Assembly: GCF_019774615.1 (NCBI RefSeq)
Contig: NZ_CP081496.1
Coordinates: 1,364,001 to 1,428,000 of the forward strand
Reading direction: 5' to 3'
DNA: 64,000 nucleotides
Source: Streptomyces sp. BHT-5-2
Lineage (GTDB): Bacteria; Actinomycetota; Actinomycetes; Streptomycetales; Streptomycetaceae
Shown: one piece after another, positions 1-9,230 of the stretch
How positions within the stretch are numbered: position 1 is the stretch's first letter
Layout of the letters: every line of letters starts with the position of its first letter
The notes under the pieces: model-generated
Told to the model about the DNA's origin: nothing
The model's input: only the letters and a program-made list of their open reading frames with translations
Databases searched by the model: none
Made by a program: the position numbers and the translations under genes

Positions 1-1
1 G

Positions 2-706
2 CGCGCGCTGCGGGCCGCGGGGATCGCCGCGGAGCAAGCGGACTCCGCCGGCCCGGCACCGGACGTTCCGTACGCCGATGCCACCGCCCCGGGCGCGGTC
101 GAGGGGTCCGACGGGCGATGCGCCGTCGTGGCCCTGGCGCCGCTCGGCCGGCTGTCCGTGACCCAGTGGCGGTTGCTGGCCTCGATCGCCGCCGACGACG
201 GCCGCGGTGCGCTGCGCCTCACGCCCTGGCGCGGCATCGTCGTCCCCGGCCTGCCCACCGCCCTGGCCGCCCGCAGGCTGACCGATCTGGCCGCCGCCGG
301 ACTGGTCACCGACCCCGACTCCCCCTGGCGCCGGGTCACCGCCTGCACGGGCCTGCCCGGCTGTGCCAAGTCCCGCAGGGACGTGCGGAGCGATGCGGCG
401 GCCTCGCTCGCCGTGGGCCGACCGGTCCCGGCAGACGCCTCCCAAGTGCCCGCCGGACTGCCCGTCCACTGGTCGGGCTGCGAACGGCGTTGCGGTCATC
501 CGCACGGCGCCTGGGTCGATGTGCTGGCGACGCCCGAGGGCTATCGCGCCACCGTCGTGGGCCCCAACTCCCTGCTACGAGCGCCAGTTTCACGTGAAAC
601 ACCCCGGCCGGGCACCGTTTCACGTGAAACACCGCCCGGCGCTCCGCCGTTCTGCCCCTCTCCTTCTCCTTCCACCCCTCAACCCACCACCCCGAGGCCC
701 CAGTGA
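2..706 (+). CDS. cobG: Precorrin-3B synthase CobG, C-terminal part (5' end outside window)
   Basis: The frame is open from the first bases, so the gene begins upstream of the window. CobG is the oxygen-using siroheme/Fe-S enzyme that converts precorrin-3A to precorrin-3B in aerobic corrin synthesis. The visible part resembles nitrite/sulfite reductase C-terminal domains: a GLPGCAKS segment and a following CERRCGHP segment carry the cysteines expected to hold the 4Fe-4S cluster and siroheme. The last 35 or so codons form a proline- and serine-rich tail that translates straight through two parS palindromes, each read as VSRET, so the tail is probably not catalytic. The stop overlaps the GTG start of cobH, indicating translational coupling. 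The family call rests on the cysteine pattern and the neighbours; a nitrite/sulfite reductase-like protein without the CobG role is the alternative. Confidence 0.85.
   Translation, partial: RALRAAGIAAEQADSAGPAPDVPYADATAPGAVEGSDGRCAVVALAPLGRLSVTQWRLLASIAADDGRGALRLTPWRGIVVPGLPTALAARRLTDLAAAGLVTDPDSPWRRVTACTGLPGCAKSRRDVRSDAAASLAVGRPVPADASQVPAGLPVHWSGCERRCGHPHGAWVDVLATPEGYRATVVGPNSLLRAPVSRETPRPGTVSRETPPGAPPFCPSPSPSTPQPTTPRPQ
587..630. other. parS: parS pair (two exact sites, 587-600 and 617-630)
   Basis: Two exact GTTTCACGTGAAAC palindromes start 30 bp apart, close to three helical turns. Both lie inside the 3' tail of cobG and are translated as VSRET. The sequence matches the Streptomyces ParB-binding site known to cluster around oriC. 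Confidence 0.93.
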
Positions 707-1335
707 CCGCGTTCGACTACGAAAAGGACGGGGCGGCGATCTACCGCCAGTCCTTCGCCACCATCCGCGCCGAGGCGGACCTCTCCGGCCTGCCCGCCGA
801 CGTCAGCCGGGTCGCGGTCCGGATGATCCACGCCTGCGGCATGGTCGATCTCGTCCGCGACCTGGCCTTCACACCGGGGGTCGTGGCCGGTGCCCGCGCC
901 GCGCTGCGCGCCGGCGCGCCGATCCTGTGCGACGCCACCATGGTGGCCAGCGGAGTGACCCGGAAGCGGCTGCCCGCCGACAACGAAGTGCTGTGCACCC
1001 TCGGCGATCCGTCCGTTGCGGAGCTGGCCGCGCGGATGGGCACCACACGCAGCGCCGCGGCCCTCGAACTGTGGCGGGACCGCATGGAGGGCGCCGTGGT
1101 CGCCTTCGGCAACGCCCCCACCGCGCTCTTCCGGTTCCTGGAAATGATCGAGGAAGGCGCGCCGCGTCCCGCCGCGGTCCTCGGCATCCCCGTCGGGTTC
1201 ATAGGCGCGGCCGAGTCCAAGGACGCGCTGATCGACCACCCGTCGAAGCTGGACCACATCGTGGTGCGCGGGCGGCGCGGCGGCAGTGCCATGGCCGCGG
1301 CCGCGATCAACGCCCTGGCGAGCGAGGAAGAGTGA
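703..1335 (+). CDS. cobH: Precorrin-8X methylmutase
   Basis: This 210-residue protein has the usual length of CobH/CbiC, which moves a methyl group from C11 to C12 to turn precorrin-8X into hydrogenobyrinic acid. The MIHACGMVD segment places a histidine at residue 43, the position of the catalytic histidine in the family. The rest of the chain ([15 protein letters not shown], the [13 protein letters not shown] stretch, and [15 protein letters not shown]) is typical. The GTG start overlaps the cobG stop as GTGA, and its own stop overlaps the GTG start of the next methyltransferase gene. cobG, cobH and cobIJ therefore form one tightly coupled forward operon. Confidence 0.96.
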   Translation: MTAFDYEKDGAAIYRQSFATIRAEADLSGLPADVSRVAVRMIHACGMVDLVRDLAFTPGVVAGARAALRAGAPILCDATMVASGVTRKRLPADNEVLCTLGDPSVAELAARMGTTRSAAALELWRDRMEGAVVAFGNAPTALFRFLEMIEEGAPRPAAVLGIPVGFIGAAESKDALIDHPSKLDHIVVRGRRGGSAMAAAAINALASEEE

Positions 1336-2903
1336 GCGTGAGCGAGCAGCAGGCCAGCAGCGGCGCGGCGGACCAGCCGGCCGCGCCCTCCCCGGAGCGT
1401 TCCACCGGCCGCCTCTACGGCGTCGGCCTCGGCCCCGGCGACCCGTCCCTGATGACCGTGCGGGCGGTGGAGATCATCGCCGGGGCCGATGTGGTGGCGT
1501 ACCACAGCGCCCGGCACGGACGTTCCATCGCGCGGTCCATCGCCGCCGGGCACATCCGCCCGGACCACATCGAGGAAGCCCTCGTCTACCCGGTCACCAC
1601 CGAGTCGACCGACCACCCCGGCGGCTACCGCGGGGCGCTCGACGAGTTCTACGAGGCGGCGGCGGCACGGCTCGCGGCCCATCTCGACGCCGGCCGGACC
1701 GTCGCGGTGATCTCCGAGGGCGATCCGTTCTTCTACGGCTCCTACCAGCACATGCACAAGCGGCTGGCACACCGCTACCCGACCGAGGTCGTGCCCGGTG
1801 TCACCTCCATCAGCGCCGCCGCGGCCCGCCTGGGCACCCCGCTCACCGAGGCCGACGAGGTGCTGACCGTCCTGCCCGGCACCCTGCCCGAGGAGGAGCT
1901 GACGGCCCGTCTGAGCGCCGCCGACTCCGCGGTCGTGATGAAGCTGGGGCGCACCTTCCCCAGCGTTCGCCGGGCCCTGGAGCGCTCCGGCCGGATGGCG
2001 GAGGCCCGCTACGTCGAGCGCGCCACCATGACCGGGGAGCGCACCGGCGCGCTGGCCGACGTCGACGACGACACCGTCCCGTACTTCTCCGTCGCGGTCG
2101 TGCCGAGCCGCATCGCCTCCGCCTCCGGGCAGCCGGAGCCGGCCGCCGCGGACCGCGGTGAGGTGGTCGTGGTCGGCACCGGGCCGGCCGGTCCGCGCTG
2201 GCTCACTCCGGAGTCCCGCGGCGCGCTGGCCGCCGCCGACGACCTCGTCGGCTACACCACGTATCTGGACCGGGTCCCGGTGCGCCCGGGCCAGCGCCGG
2301 CACCCCTCGGACAACAAGGTCGAGTCCGAACGCGCCGAGTTCGCCCTGGAGTTGGCCCGTCGCGGCCGCCGGGTCGCCGTGGTCTCCGGCGGTGACCCCG
2401 GCATCTTCGCGATGGCCACCGCGGTCCTCGAAGTGGCGTCGGAGGAGCCCTACCGGGCCGTTCCGGTACGGGTCCTGCCGGGCGTCACGGCCGCCAACGC
2501 CGCCGCCGCCCGGGCCGGCGCCCCGCTGGGCCACGACTATGCGGTGATCTCGCTCTCGGACCGGCTCAAGCCCTGGGAGGTGATCGCCGAGCGGCTGCGC
2601 GCGGCGGCCGCCGCCGACCTCGCGCTGGCGCTCTACAACCCCGGTTCCCGCAGCCGCACCTGGCAGGTCGGCAAGGCCCGGGACGTCCTCCTGGAGCACC
2701 GTGCGCCGGACACCCCGGTCATGCTCGCCCGCGACATCGGCGGCCCCGAGGAGTCGCTGCGCACCGTCCCGCTCGTCGACCTCGATCCCGCCCAGGTCGA
2801 CATGCGCACGATCCTGCTCGTCGGCTCGTCCCTGACCCGGCGGGTGCGGCGCGACGACGGCACGGAGACGGTCTGGACGCCGCGGAGGTACCCGGAACGC
2901 TGA
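1332..2903 (+). CDS. cobIJ: Fused precorrin-2 C20- / precorrin-3B C17-methyltransferase
   Basis: Two SAM-dependent tetrapyrrole methylases are joined in one 523-residue chain. The first domain (about 28-255) has the CobI signature [13 protein letters not shown] and [11 protein letters not shown]. The second (about 276-505) is CobJ-like, with [28 protein letters not shown] and [13 protein letters not shown]. The fused enzyme methylates C20 of precorrin-2 and, after CobG action, C17 with ring contraction. CobI-CobJ fusions are common in Streptomyces. The GTG at 1332 overlaps the cobH stop; a second GTG two codons later is the alternative start. The gene ends 10 bp before the converging cobK stop. 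Confidence 0.95.
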   Translation: MSVSEQQASSGAADQPAAPSPERSTGRLYGVGLGPGDPSLMTVRAVEIIAGADVVAYHSARHGRSIARSIAAGHIRPDHIEEALVYPVTTESTDHPGGYRGALDEFYEAAAARLAAHLDAGRTVAVISEGDPFFYGSYQHMHKRLAHRYPTEVVPGVTSISAAAARLGTPLTEADEVLTVLPGTLPEEELTARLSAADSAVVMKLGRTFPSVRRALERSGRMAEARYVERATMTGERTGALADVDDDTVPYFSVAVVPSRIASASGQPEPAAADRGEVVVVGTGPAGPRWLTPESRGALAAADDLVGYTTYLDRVPVRPGQRRHPSDNKVESERAEFALELARRGRRVAVVSGGDPGIFAMATAVLEVASEEPYRAVPVRVLPGVTAANAAAARAGAPLGHDYAVISLSDRLKPWEVIAERLRAAAAADLALALYNPGSRSRTWQVGKARDVLLEHRAPDTPVMLARDIGGPEESLRTVPLVDLDPAQVDMRTILLVGSSLTRRVRRDDGTETVWTPRRYPER

Positions 2904-2913
2904 GCGCGCGGCG

Positions 2914-3684
2914 TCAGCCGAGGCTCGCCCGCACCCAGTCCAGGGCCGCGCCCGGCTCGTCGGCCACCGGGACGCCCTCGGGGACCGGCGGCCGTTGGAC
3001 GACCACCACCGGCACCCCGGCCTCCCGCGCGGCGGCCAGTTTGGGGGCGGTCGCCGCGGCGCCGCTGTCCTTGGTCACCAGGACGTCGATGCGGTGGCGG
3101 CGCAGCAGTTCCCGTTCGCCGTCGAGGGTGAACGGGCCGCGGTCCAGGACGGTGGTCATCCGGGGCGGGTGCGGGGGCTCGGGGGCGTCCACCGAGCGGA
3201 CGAGGAACCACAGGTCCGTGAGGTGGGCGAAGTGGGCCAGGCCCATCCGGCCGGTGGTGAGGAAGATCCGGCTGCCGAGGGCGGGCAGGGCCGCGGCGGC
3301 CGCGGCGAGCGAGGGAACGGGGTGCCACACGTCACCGGGTCGTGCGACCCATCCGGGCCGGCGGAGTGCCAGCAGGGGAACATGGGCGGTGGCGGCGGCC
3401 CGGGCCGCGTGGAAACTGATCGTGTCGGCGAAAGGATGGGTGGCGTCGATGAGCGCGTCCACCGCATGCTCGCGCAGCCAGCGGGCGAGGCCCTCGGGGC
3501 CGCCGAACCCGCCGATGCGCACCTCCCCGGCGGGCAGCCGCGGTGCCGCCACCCGGCCGGCCAGCGAGGACGTCACCCGCACCCCCGGCTCCTCCGCCAG
3601 GGCCGCGGCCAGCCGGCGGGCCTCCGTGGTGCCGCCGAGAACCAGCACATGGCGGACGGGGTCGTGGACGGGTGAAGACGGCAT
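2914..3684 (-). CDS. cobK: Precorrin-6A reductase CobK
   Basis: This NADPH-dependent reductase acts on the macrocycle of precorrin-6A. The 256-residue chain begins with a dinucleotide-binding segment (HVLVLGGTTEARRLA) and carries the ALIDATHPFA motif typical of CobK/CbiJ, followed by PLLALRRPGW and LTTGRMGL. It is transcribed against cobIJ and its stop lies 10 bp from the cobIJ stop. Its predicted ATG is only 17 bp from the divergent cbiD start. An internal GTG at codon 13, just before the nucleotide-binding strand, would give more promoter room, so the true start is uncertain. Confidence 0.93.
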   Translation of the reverse strand: MPSSPVHDPVRHVLVLGGTTEARRLAAALAEEPGVRVTSSLAGRVAAPRLPAGEVRIGGFGGPEGLARWLREHAVDALIDATHPFADTISFHAARAAATAHVPLLALRRPGWVARPGDVWHPVPSLAAAAAALPALGSRIFLTTGRMGLAHFAHLTDLWFLVRSVDAPEPPHPPRMTTVLDRGPFTLDGERELLRRHRIDVLVTKDSGAAATAPKLAAAREAGVPVVVVQRPPVPEGVPVADEPGAALDWVRASLG

Positions 3685-3701
3685 GAGCGGCGGGTTCCTC
3701 C

Positions 3702-4865
3702 GTGGGTGAAGCGCAACCGAAGGGTACGGGAGGGCGGAGCGCCCAGCTCGCGCACACCGGGCTGCGGCACGGGTGGACGACCGGCGCCTGCGCCACGGCG
3801 GCCGGTACGGCCGCGTACACGGCGCTCCTGAGCGGGGAGTTCCCGGACCCGGTGACGATCACGCTGCCGAAGGGGCAGACGCCGTCGTTCGCACTCGCGG
3901 TGGAGGAGCTGACCGCCGCCGGTGCGGGGCCGGCCACCGCCATGGCCGGGGTGGTGAAGGACGCCGGCGACGATCCCGACGTGACGCACGGGGCGCTGGT
4001 GCGGGCCACGGTACGGGCGCTGCCGGCCGGGAGCGGAGTGGTGTTCAGGGCGGGGCCCGGGGTGGGCACCGTCACCCGTCCCGGACTGCCGCTGGACGTC
4101 GGCGAACCGGCCATCAACCCCGTCCCGCGGCAGATGGTCCGGGAACATCTGACCCGCGTCGCGCAGGCGCACAGGGGCGGCGGGGCGACCGCGGACGTCG
4201 AGGTCGAGATCTCGGTCGATCACGGCGAGGAGATCGCACGCAGCACCTGGAATCCGCGCCTGGGCATCCTGGGCGGGCTGTCGATCCTGGGGACGACCGG
4301 AATCGTCGTGCCCTACTCCTGCTCGGCGTGGATCGACTCGATCCGGCGCGGGGTGGACGTGGCGCGCGCCGCCGGCCGGCGGCATGTCGCGGGGTGCACG
4401 GGGTCGACGTCGGAGAAGGTCGTCGTCGCGCTGCACCACCTGCCCGAGGACGCGCTGCTGGACATGGGGGACTTCGCGGGGGCGGTGCTCAAGTACATCC
4501 GCCGCCATCCGGTCGACCGGCTGACGATCTGCGGCGGTTTCGCCAAGCTGTCCAAACTGGCGGCCGGGCACCTGGATCTGCACTCGGCGCGGTCCCAGGT
4601 GGACAAGGGCTTCCTGGCCGACCTGGCCCGGCAGGGCGGTGCCGACGAGGCGCTGGCACAGGCGGTGGCCGAGGCGAACACCGGCCTCGCCGCGCTCCAG
4701 TTGTGCGCGGCGGCCGGCGTTCCGCTCGGCGACCTGGTGGCGGTCACGGCCCGGGACGCTTCACTGGCCGTGCTGCGAGGAGCTCCGGTCGCGGTCGACG
4801 TCATCTGCATCGACCGGGCCGGACTGGTGGTGGGGCGGGCAGAGCCGCGGGGGCCGGCGGCCTAG
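3702..4865 (+). CDS. cbiD: Cobalt-precorrin-5B (C1)-methyltransferase CbiD
   Basis: The 387-residue protein has the CbiD hallmark LRHGWTTGACATAA near the N terminus, then GGLSILGTTGIVVPYS, HVAGCTGSTSEK and LTICGGFAKLSKLAAGHLDLHS. CbiD methylates C1 of cobalt-precorrin-5B in the anaerobic pathway. Here it stands beside the oxygen-dependent CobG, suggesting it fills the C1-methylation step that CobF performs in the classic aerobic pathway; that is inference from the gene set. The GTG at 3702 is 17 bp from the divergent cobK start, so a start further inside is possible. A parS site lies about 100 bp downstream. Confidence 0.94.
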   Translation: MGEAQPKGTGGRSAQLAHTGLRHGWTTGACATAAGTAAYTALLSGEFPDPVTITLPKGQTPSFALAVEELTAAGAGPATAMAGVVKDAGDDPDVTHGALVRATVRALPAGSGVVFRAGPGVGTVTRPGLPLDVGEPAINPVPRQMVREHLTRVAQAHRGGGATADVEVEISVDHGEEIARSTWNPRLGILGGLSILGTTGIVVPYSCSAWIDSIRRGVDVARAAGRRHVAGCTGSTSEKVVVALHHLPEDALLDMGDFAGAVLKYIRRHPVDRLTICGGFAKLSKLAAGHLDLHSARSQVDKGFLADLARQGGADEALAQAVAEANTGLAALQLCAAAGVPLGDLVAVTARDASLAVLRGAPVAVDVICIDRAGLVVGRAEPRGPAA

Positions 4866-4965
4866 GGCCTGTGGTCAGGCTCCCGCCTGGCGTTCGGCGC
4901 CCTGCACGCCCTCCGGGCGAACGACGGGAGCGTGACAACATGCCCTGGCGCGACCGGCGTCGGAT

Positions 4966-4979
4966 GTTTCACGTGAAAC
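4966..4979. other. parS: parS site
   Basis: An exact GTTTCACGTGAAAC palindrome lies in the gap between cbiD and the converging small secreted-protein gene. Confidence 0.93.
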
Positions 4980-5029
4980 GCGCCCCGGCCGAACAGCCGG
5001 GATCCGACGCCCTGCCGTGCCACCCGTCG

Positions 5030-5407
5030 TCACATCCGCGGCAGATACTCGCCGCGGTCCATCCCCTCCTCGCGCCCCATGTCGTCCTGGCGGCCCATTT
5101 CGTCCTGGCGGCCCATGTCCTCCGCACCTTCGGAACGCTGGGCCCTCCGGTGCTCGATGCGGCCCTCGCGCTCCATCGCCTCGCGACGTGCCTCCTTGCG
5201 GGCGCGGTCCATCCGGTCGCGCATGCAGCTGTCGTCGCCGCCGGTCAGTGCGCCCAACGCGCTGCCCAAGGCACAGGCGGCCATCTTGATGGGGCTGTCC
5301 TTCGAGCGGCGCGGGGTGTCCTTGCCGCTGGCGTTGGCGACGGTGCCGCCGGTGAGGGTCAGCACGGTCGCGGTGACCACCGCGGCGGCGGCCATTCTGG
5401 TACGCAT
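5030..5407 (-). CDS. Small secreted protein, function unknown
   Basis: I do not recognise this 125-residue protein. The N terminus (MRTRMAAAAVVTATVLTLTGG, ending near ANASG) is a clear Sec signal peptide. The mature part has a short segment with one cysteine (MAACALGSALGALTGGDD), a second cysteine in DDSCMRDRM, and then a very charged tail with tandem repeats of the type MGRQDE / MGRQDD / MGREEG. A good ribosome binding site (AAAGGAG) stands 9 bp before the ATG. The gene is single, read against cbiD, with a parS site just past its stop. The charged repetitive tail may be disordered. Confidence 0.72.
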   Translation of the reverse strand: MRTRMAAAAVVTATVLTLTGGTVANASGKDTPRRSKDSPIKMAACALGSALGALTGGDDSCMRDRMDRARKEARREAMEREGRIEHRRAQRSEGAEDMGRQDEMGRQDDMGREEGMDRGEYLPRM

Positions 5408-5551
5408 TCTGGCGTGCTCCTTTGCGTCGGCCCCCCATGTGTCTCGCAGCTTCCTTACCGACCTCCGGGATCGTAAAAACGGACTTTCACCCCGATGCGG
5501 TCATACAATTCAGCCGGACAGGCCCGGTGCACGCCGATCCTTGACGGCCCC

Positions 5552-6319
5552 TCAGGCACCGCCGTCGCACGGTGCGTGCGGCCGCTCGCGCTCCGACGAG
5601 TAGAGGTGGCTGTCACGGAACTGCTCGGCGCCCAACGTGCGGCCGACCAAGATCACCGCGGTCCGCACCACGCCCGCGGCCTTCACCTGGCCGGCGATGT
5701 CGCCGAGCGTGCCGCGCAGGACGAGTTCGTCGGGGCGGGAGGCCATCGCCACGACCGCGGCCGGGCAGTCGGCGCCGTAGTGGGGCAGCAGTTCGTCCAC
5801 GATCCGGTCCACGTACATCGCGGCGAGGTGCAGCACCAGCAGCGCGCCACTGCGGCCCAGGGTGGCCAGGTCCTCGCCGTCGGGCATCGGCGTGGCCCGC
5901 TGCGCGACACGGGTGAGGATGACAGTCTGGCCGACGGTGGGCACGGTCAGCTCGCGCTTGAGGGCGGCCGCCGCCGCGGCGAACGCCGGCACACCGGGCA
6001 CGACCTCGTACGGCACCCCCGCCGCATCCAGGCGACGCATCTGCTCGGCCACCGCGCTGAAGACGGACGGGTCGCCGGAGTGCAGCCGGGCGACGTCCTG
6101 GCCCTCCTCGTGGGCCCGGACCAGCTCCGCCGTGATCGCGTCCAGGTCCAGCTGCGCGGTGTCGACCAGCCGGGCACCCGGCGGGCACTCGGCGAGCAGT
6201 TCGCGCGGCACCAGGCTGCCCGCGTAGAGGCACACCCCGCAGGCGGCGAGGGTGCGGGCGCCGCGCAGGGTGATCAGGTCGGCGGCGCCGGGGCCCGCAC
6301 CGATGAAGTAGACGGTCAT
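5552..6319 (-). CDS. cobM: Precorrin-4 C11-methyltransferase CobM
   Basis: The 255-residue protein is a single-domain SAM-dependent tetrapyrrole methylase. It starts MTVYFIGAGPGAADLITLRG and carries the SGDPSVFSAVAEQ motif and the PYEVVPGVPAFAAAAA segment of the CobM/CbiF group. It methylates C11 of precorrin-4 to give precorrin-5. The start overlaps the cobL stop as ATGA, so the two are coupled and cobL is first in the unit. Length and motifs fit the family fully. Confidence 0.95.
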   Translation of the reverse strand: MTVYFIGAGPGAADLITLRGARTLAACGVCLYAGSLVPRELLAECPPGARLVDTAQLDLDAITAELVRAHEEGQDVARLHSGDPSVFSAVAEQMRRLDAAGVPYEVVPGVPAFAAAAAALKRELTVPTVGQTVILTRVAQRATPMPDGEDLATLGRSGALLVLHLAAMYVDRIVDELLPHYGADCPAAVVAMASRPDELVLRGTLGDIAGQVKAAGVVRTAVILVGRTLGAEQFRDSHLYSSERERPHAPCDGGA

Positions 6320-7629
6320 GGCTGTCGGTCTCCTGGGAGGGGTTGCGAGGGGTCCTGGGAGCGGGGCGTCACGGTGGTCCCCCGCGGGCCGGACCGCGCG
6401 GGTTTCACCGCCGACCACTGGGTGACCGGCATGGCCTGCCGCCAGCCCGTGAAGCCGCCGACCGGCACCGCGTGGGCGACCGCGAGCCGCACCAACTCGC
6501 CGCCGTGGCGCCGGTACCACTCGGTCAGCAGCGCCTCCGACTCCAGCGTCACGGTGTTGGCGACGAGCCGGCCGCCCGGGGGGAGCGCGTCCCAGCAGGC
6601 GTCCAGCAGCCCGGGGGCGGTCAGGCCACCGCCGATGAACACCGCGTCCGGCGTCGGCAGTCCGGCCAGCGCGGCGGGCGCGGCGCCGTGCACCACGCGC
6701 AGCGCCGGCACGCCGAGCGCCCGCGCGTTGCGGCCAATCCGGGCCGCCCGCACGGCGTCCCGTTCGAGGCTGACCGCCTGACAACTGCGGTGTGCGCGCA
6801 GCCATTCGACGGCGATGGAGCCGGAGCCGCCGCCGATGTCCCAGAGGAGTTCGCCCGGCTCGGGGGCGAGCGCGGCCAGCGTGGCGGCCCGGACATGACG
6901 CTTGGTCAGCTGGCCGTCGTGCTCGTAGGCGTCGTCGGGGAGTCCGGGTACGACCGGCAGCCGCGGTGCGTCCGGCGCCCGCACGCAGTCCAGCGCGATC
7001 ACGTTGAGCGGGTCACCGGGCGACACGTCCCAGTCCTCCGCGGTGCCCTCGGCGATCCGCTCGTGGGCGCCGCCGAGTTGTTCCAGTACCCGCATCCGGC
7101 TCGGCCCGAAGCCGCGGACCCGCAGCAGCTCCGCCACCTCGGCGGGTGTCCCGGCGCCGGCCGACAGCACCAGCACCCGCCGCCCGTCGTACAGCGCCCG
7201 CACCAGGTTCTCCGCGGGCCGCCCGACGAGCGTGACGACCTCGGTGTCCTCCACGGCCCAGCCCAACCGGGCGCAGGCGTACGCCACGGAGGACGGATGC
7301 GGCACCACCCGCAGCGGCCGCCGTACCGCGGCGTCCGCCGCCATCACCTCGGTCAGCGTCCGCCCGATCCCGTAGAACATCGGGTCCCCGCTGGCCAGCA
7401 CGCAGACCCTGCGGCCGGCGTGCGCGGCGAGCAGCCCGGGCACGGCCGGCCGCAGCGGCGAGGGCCACGGCACCCGTTCGCCCGCGCACTCCGCGGGCAG
7501 CAGCGTCAACTGCCGTGCCCCGCCGATCAGCACCTCGGCCGCGCCCAGCTCCCGTCGCGCGGCCGGCGACAACCCGTCCCAGCCGTCGGCCCCGATACCT
7601 ACGACGGAGAGCGGAAGCGGGGCAGTCAC
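6316..7629 (-). CDS. cobL: Precorrin-6Y C5,15-methyltransferase (decarboxylating) CobL
   Basis: This two-domain enzyme methylates C5 and C15 of precorrin-6B and decarboxylates the C12 acetate. The N-terminal half (about 5-200) is a tetrapyrrole methylase of the CbiE type (LSVVGIGADGWDGLSP and VLASGDPMFYGIG). The C-terminal half (about 235-435) is a CbiT-type Rossmann methyltransferase with the SAM loop LLWDIGGGSGSIAVEW. I chose the GTG at 7629 because an AGGTG ribosome binding site precedes it and the VTAPLPLSVVG start fits the family; an upstream in-frame GTG would add about 50 unlikely residues. Length is 437 residues. Confidence 0.94.
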   Translation of the reverse strand: MTAPLPLSVVGIGADGWDGLSPAARRELGAAEVLIGGARQLTLLPAECAGERVPWPSPLRPAVPGLLAAHAGRRVCVLASGDPMFYGIGRTLTEVMAADAAVRRPLRVVPHPSSVAYACARLGWAVEDTEVVTLVGRPAENLVRALYDGRRVLVLSAGAGTPAEVAELLRVRGFGPSRMRVLEQLGGAHERIAEGTAEDWDVSPGDPLNVIALDCVRAPDAPRLPVVPGLPDDAYEHDGQLTKRHVRAATLAALAPEPGELLWDIGGGSGSIAVEWLRAHRSCQAVSLERDAVRAARIGRNARALGVPALRVVHGAAPAALAGLPTPDAVFIGGGLTAPGLLDACWDALPPGGRLVANTVTLESEALLTEWYRRHGGELVRLAVAHAVPVGGFTGWRQAMPVTQWSAVKPARSGPRGTTVTPRSQDPSQPLPGDRQP

Positions 7630-8096
7630 GGCGGGCACCTCGGGGCGCGAAGGGACGAAACGGAGGTCGGGGGCGTCCGGGGACGGGTGCCGAACTCTAC
7701 TGACCGGCCGCACGGCCCCGGCTCCCGGGGAGGGCCACGTGCCCCGGCACGTCCCGGCGCATGGCACCACCTGGCCGGGCACGCCGCTGGCACGGCGGGC
7801 CGAGAGCCGTCACGCAGCAGACCGTCCGCTGCGGTCGCCGCGGACCGCCCGAGGGTGTCGGGCGCCCGGCCCCGTTTCGCATGAAGCCTGTCGTTTCACG
7901 TGAAACGACGGGTGGGGCGCCCCGACCGACCGGGCGACCCACTCCGGACGCCTTCCCACCCCGCACCGCTCTGACCAGGGGCGATAGCCCGTTGGACGGT
8001 AATGACAACGGTCACCGGTGCAGCCTTTGGATCTTTTGCCGAAGTGCGGTTTGCTTCGCTGCGAGGAGCAAGGTGGAGCCAGAAAGGAGCGCGCCC
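7630..8096. other. Divergent intergenic region between cobL and the CDF exporter
   Basis: This 467-bp gap should hold the promoters of both genes. The half next to cobL is very GC-rich with several inverted repeats; I looked for a cobalamin riboswitch and could not support one. The centre holds one exact and one degenerate parS site. The exporter side is less GC-rich and contains TGACAACGGTCA (8003-8014), loosely like an actinobacterial Zur box, and an AGAAAGGAG ribosome binding site before 8097. Confidence 0.55.
7874..7906. other. parS: parS site (7893-7906) with a degenerate copy (7874-7887)
   Basis: The exact GTTTCACGTGAAAC at 7893 is preceded, 19 bp upstream, by GTTTCGCATGAAGC, which differs at three positions. 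The exact copy has an extended palindromic context (GTCG on the left, CGAC on the right). Confidence 0.88.
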
Positions 8097-9113
8097 ATGA
8101 CCGAGCACGCCCACAGTGGGCACAGCCATGCGCACAGCCACTCCCATGCCGTGTCCCCGGACGCCGATCGGCGCTGGCTGCGGGCCGCGCTCATCCTGCT
8201 CACCGCCTACATGGCGGTCGAGGTCGTCATCGGTGTCCTGGCCCAGTCGCTGGCGCTGATCTCGGACGCCGCCCATATGCTCACCGACGCGGTCTCGATC
8301 GTGCTGGCCCTGGTCGCGATGCGGCTGGCCGCGAAGCCCGCACGGGGCGGCTACACCTACGGCCTCAAGCGCGCCGAGATCCTCTCCGCGCAGGCCAACG
8401 GCATCACGCTGCTCGTGCTCTCCGTCTGGCTGGCCTACGAGGCGGTGCAGCGGCTGATCTCCCCGCCCGCGGTCACCGGCGGGCTGGTGGTGATCACCGC
8501 GCTGTCCGGTGTCGTGATCAACCTGATCTGCACCTGGTTCCTGTCGAAGGCGAACCGCTCCAGCCTGAACATCGAGGGCGCCTACCAGCACATCCTCACC
8601 GACCTGTTCGGCTTCATCGCCACCGCGATCTCCGGTCTCGTCGTGCTGACCACGGGCTTCGAGCGGGCCGACGCGATCGCCTCGCTCGTCGTCGTCGCGC
8701 TGATGCTGAAGGCCGGGACGGGGCTGGTGCGGGAATCCGGACGGATCTTCATGGAGGCCGCCCCGGCCGGGATCGACCCGGACGCGCTGGGCGATCACCT
8801 CGTCGCCGCCGACCAGGTCGTCGAGGTCCATGACCTGCACATCTGGCAGATCACCTCGGGGCAGCCCGCGCTGTCCGCACACATCCTGGTCGCACCGGGC
8901 GGCGACTGCCACAAGGTCCGCCGCAACCTCCAGGCGCTGCTGCGCGGCGAGTACGGCATCACCCACGCCACCCTCCAGGTCGACCACCTCGGCGAACAGG
9001 ACGAGGACGAGCTGCTGACGCTGGGGCCCGGTCCCGGTCCCGAGCAACCCTCCGGCGGCCACTGCGACGACTCCCACGGTCCCGTGCACCGTCCGGGCCC
9101 GCACCACCACTGA
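8097..9113 (+). CDS. Cation diffusion facilitator (CzcD/ZitB-type) metal exporter
   Basis: The 338-residue protein is a CDF-family metal/proton antiporter of the cell membrane. The N terminus is histidine-rich (HAHSGHSHAHSHSH). Six membrane segments follow, with the metal-site pairs ALISDAAHMLTD in helix 2 and YQHILTDLFGF in helix 5, then a cytoplasmic domain with the conserved VHDLHIWQITSG. The C-terminal tail is again His-rich (HRPGPHHH). These features fit zinc or cobalt export. It is divergent from cobL and adjoins the corrin genes, so cobalt balance is a possible role; zinc is the default for the family. Confidence 0.92.
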   Translation: MTEHAHSGHSHAHSHSHAVSPDADRRWLRAALILLTAYMAVEVVIGVLAQSLALISDAAHMLTDAVSIVLALVAMRLAAKPARGGYTYGLKRAEILSAQANGITLLVLSVWLAYEAVQRLISPPAVTGGLVVITALSGVVINLICTWFLSKANRSSLNIEGAYQHILTDLFGFIATAISGLVVLTTGFERADAIASLVVVALMLKAGTGLVRESGRIFMEAAPAGIDPDALGDHLVAADQVVEVHDLHIWQITSGQPALSAHILVAPGGDCHKVRRNLQALLRGEYGITHATLQVDHLGEQDEDELLTLGPGPGPEQPSGGHCDDSHGPVHRPGPHHH

Positions 9114-9230
9114 CCCGACCGCCGTCGGGCCCCGTTCACCCGCTGGTACCAGCCCCGGTCGCGGCCCGCCGCCGAACCGACTTGCCTGGAGCGTGGCAGC
9201 CATCGCCGCTTTCAGGAAGGACCGGGACGC

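Noticed and set aside
741..2699. Very long reverse open frame across the cob genes
   Set aside because: Long antisense frames are expected in high-GC coding DNA. The forward genes have clear families and start overlaps.
7680..7800. Cobalamin riboswitch upstream of cobL on the reverse strand
   Set aside because: A GGTCAGTAGAGTTCGGC stretch loosely resembles a B12 box, but the upstream GCCACTG and GGTG-AATCC elements are absent. A covariance-model search would decide.
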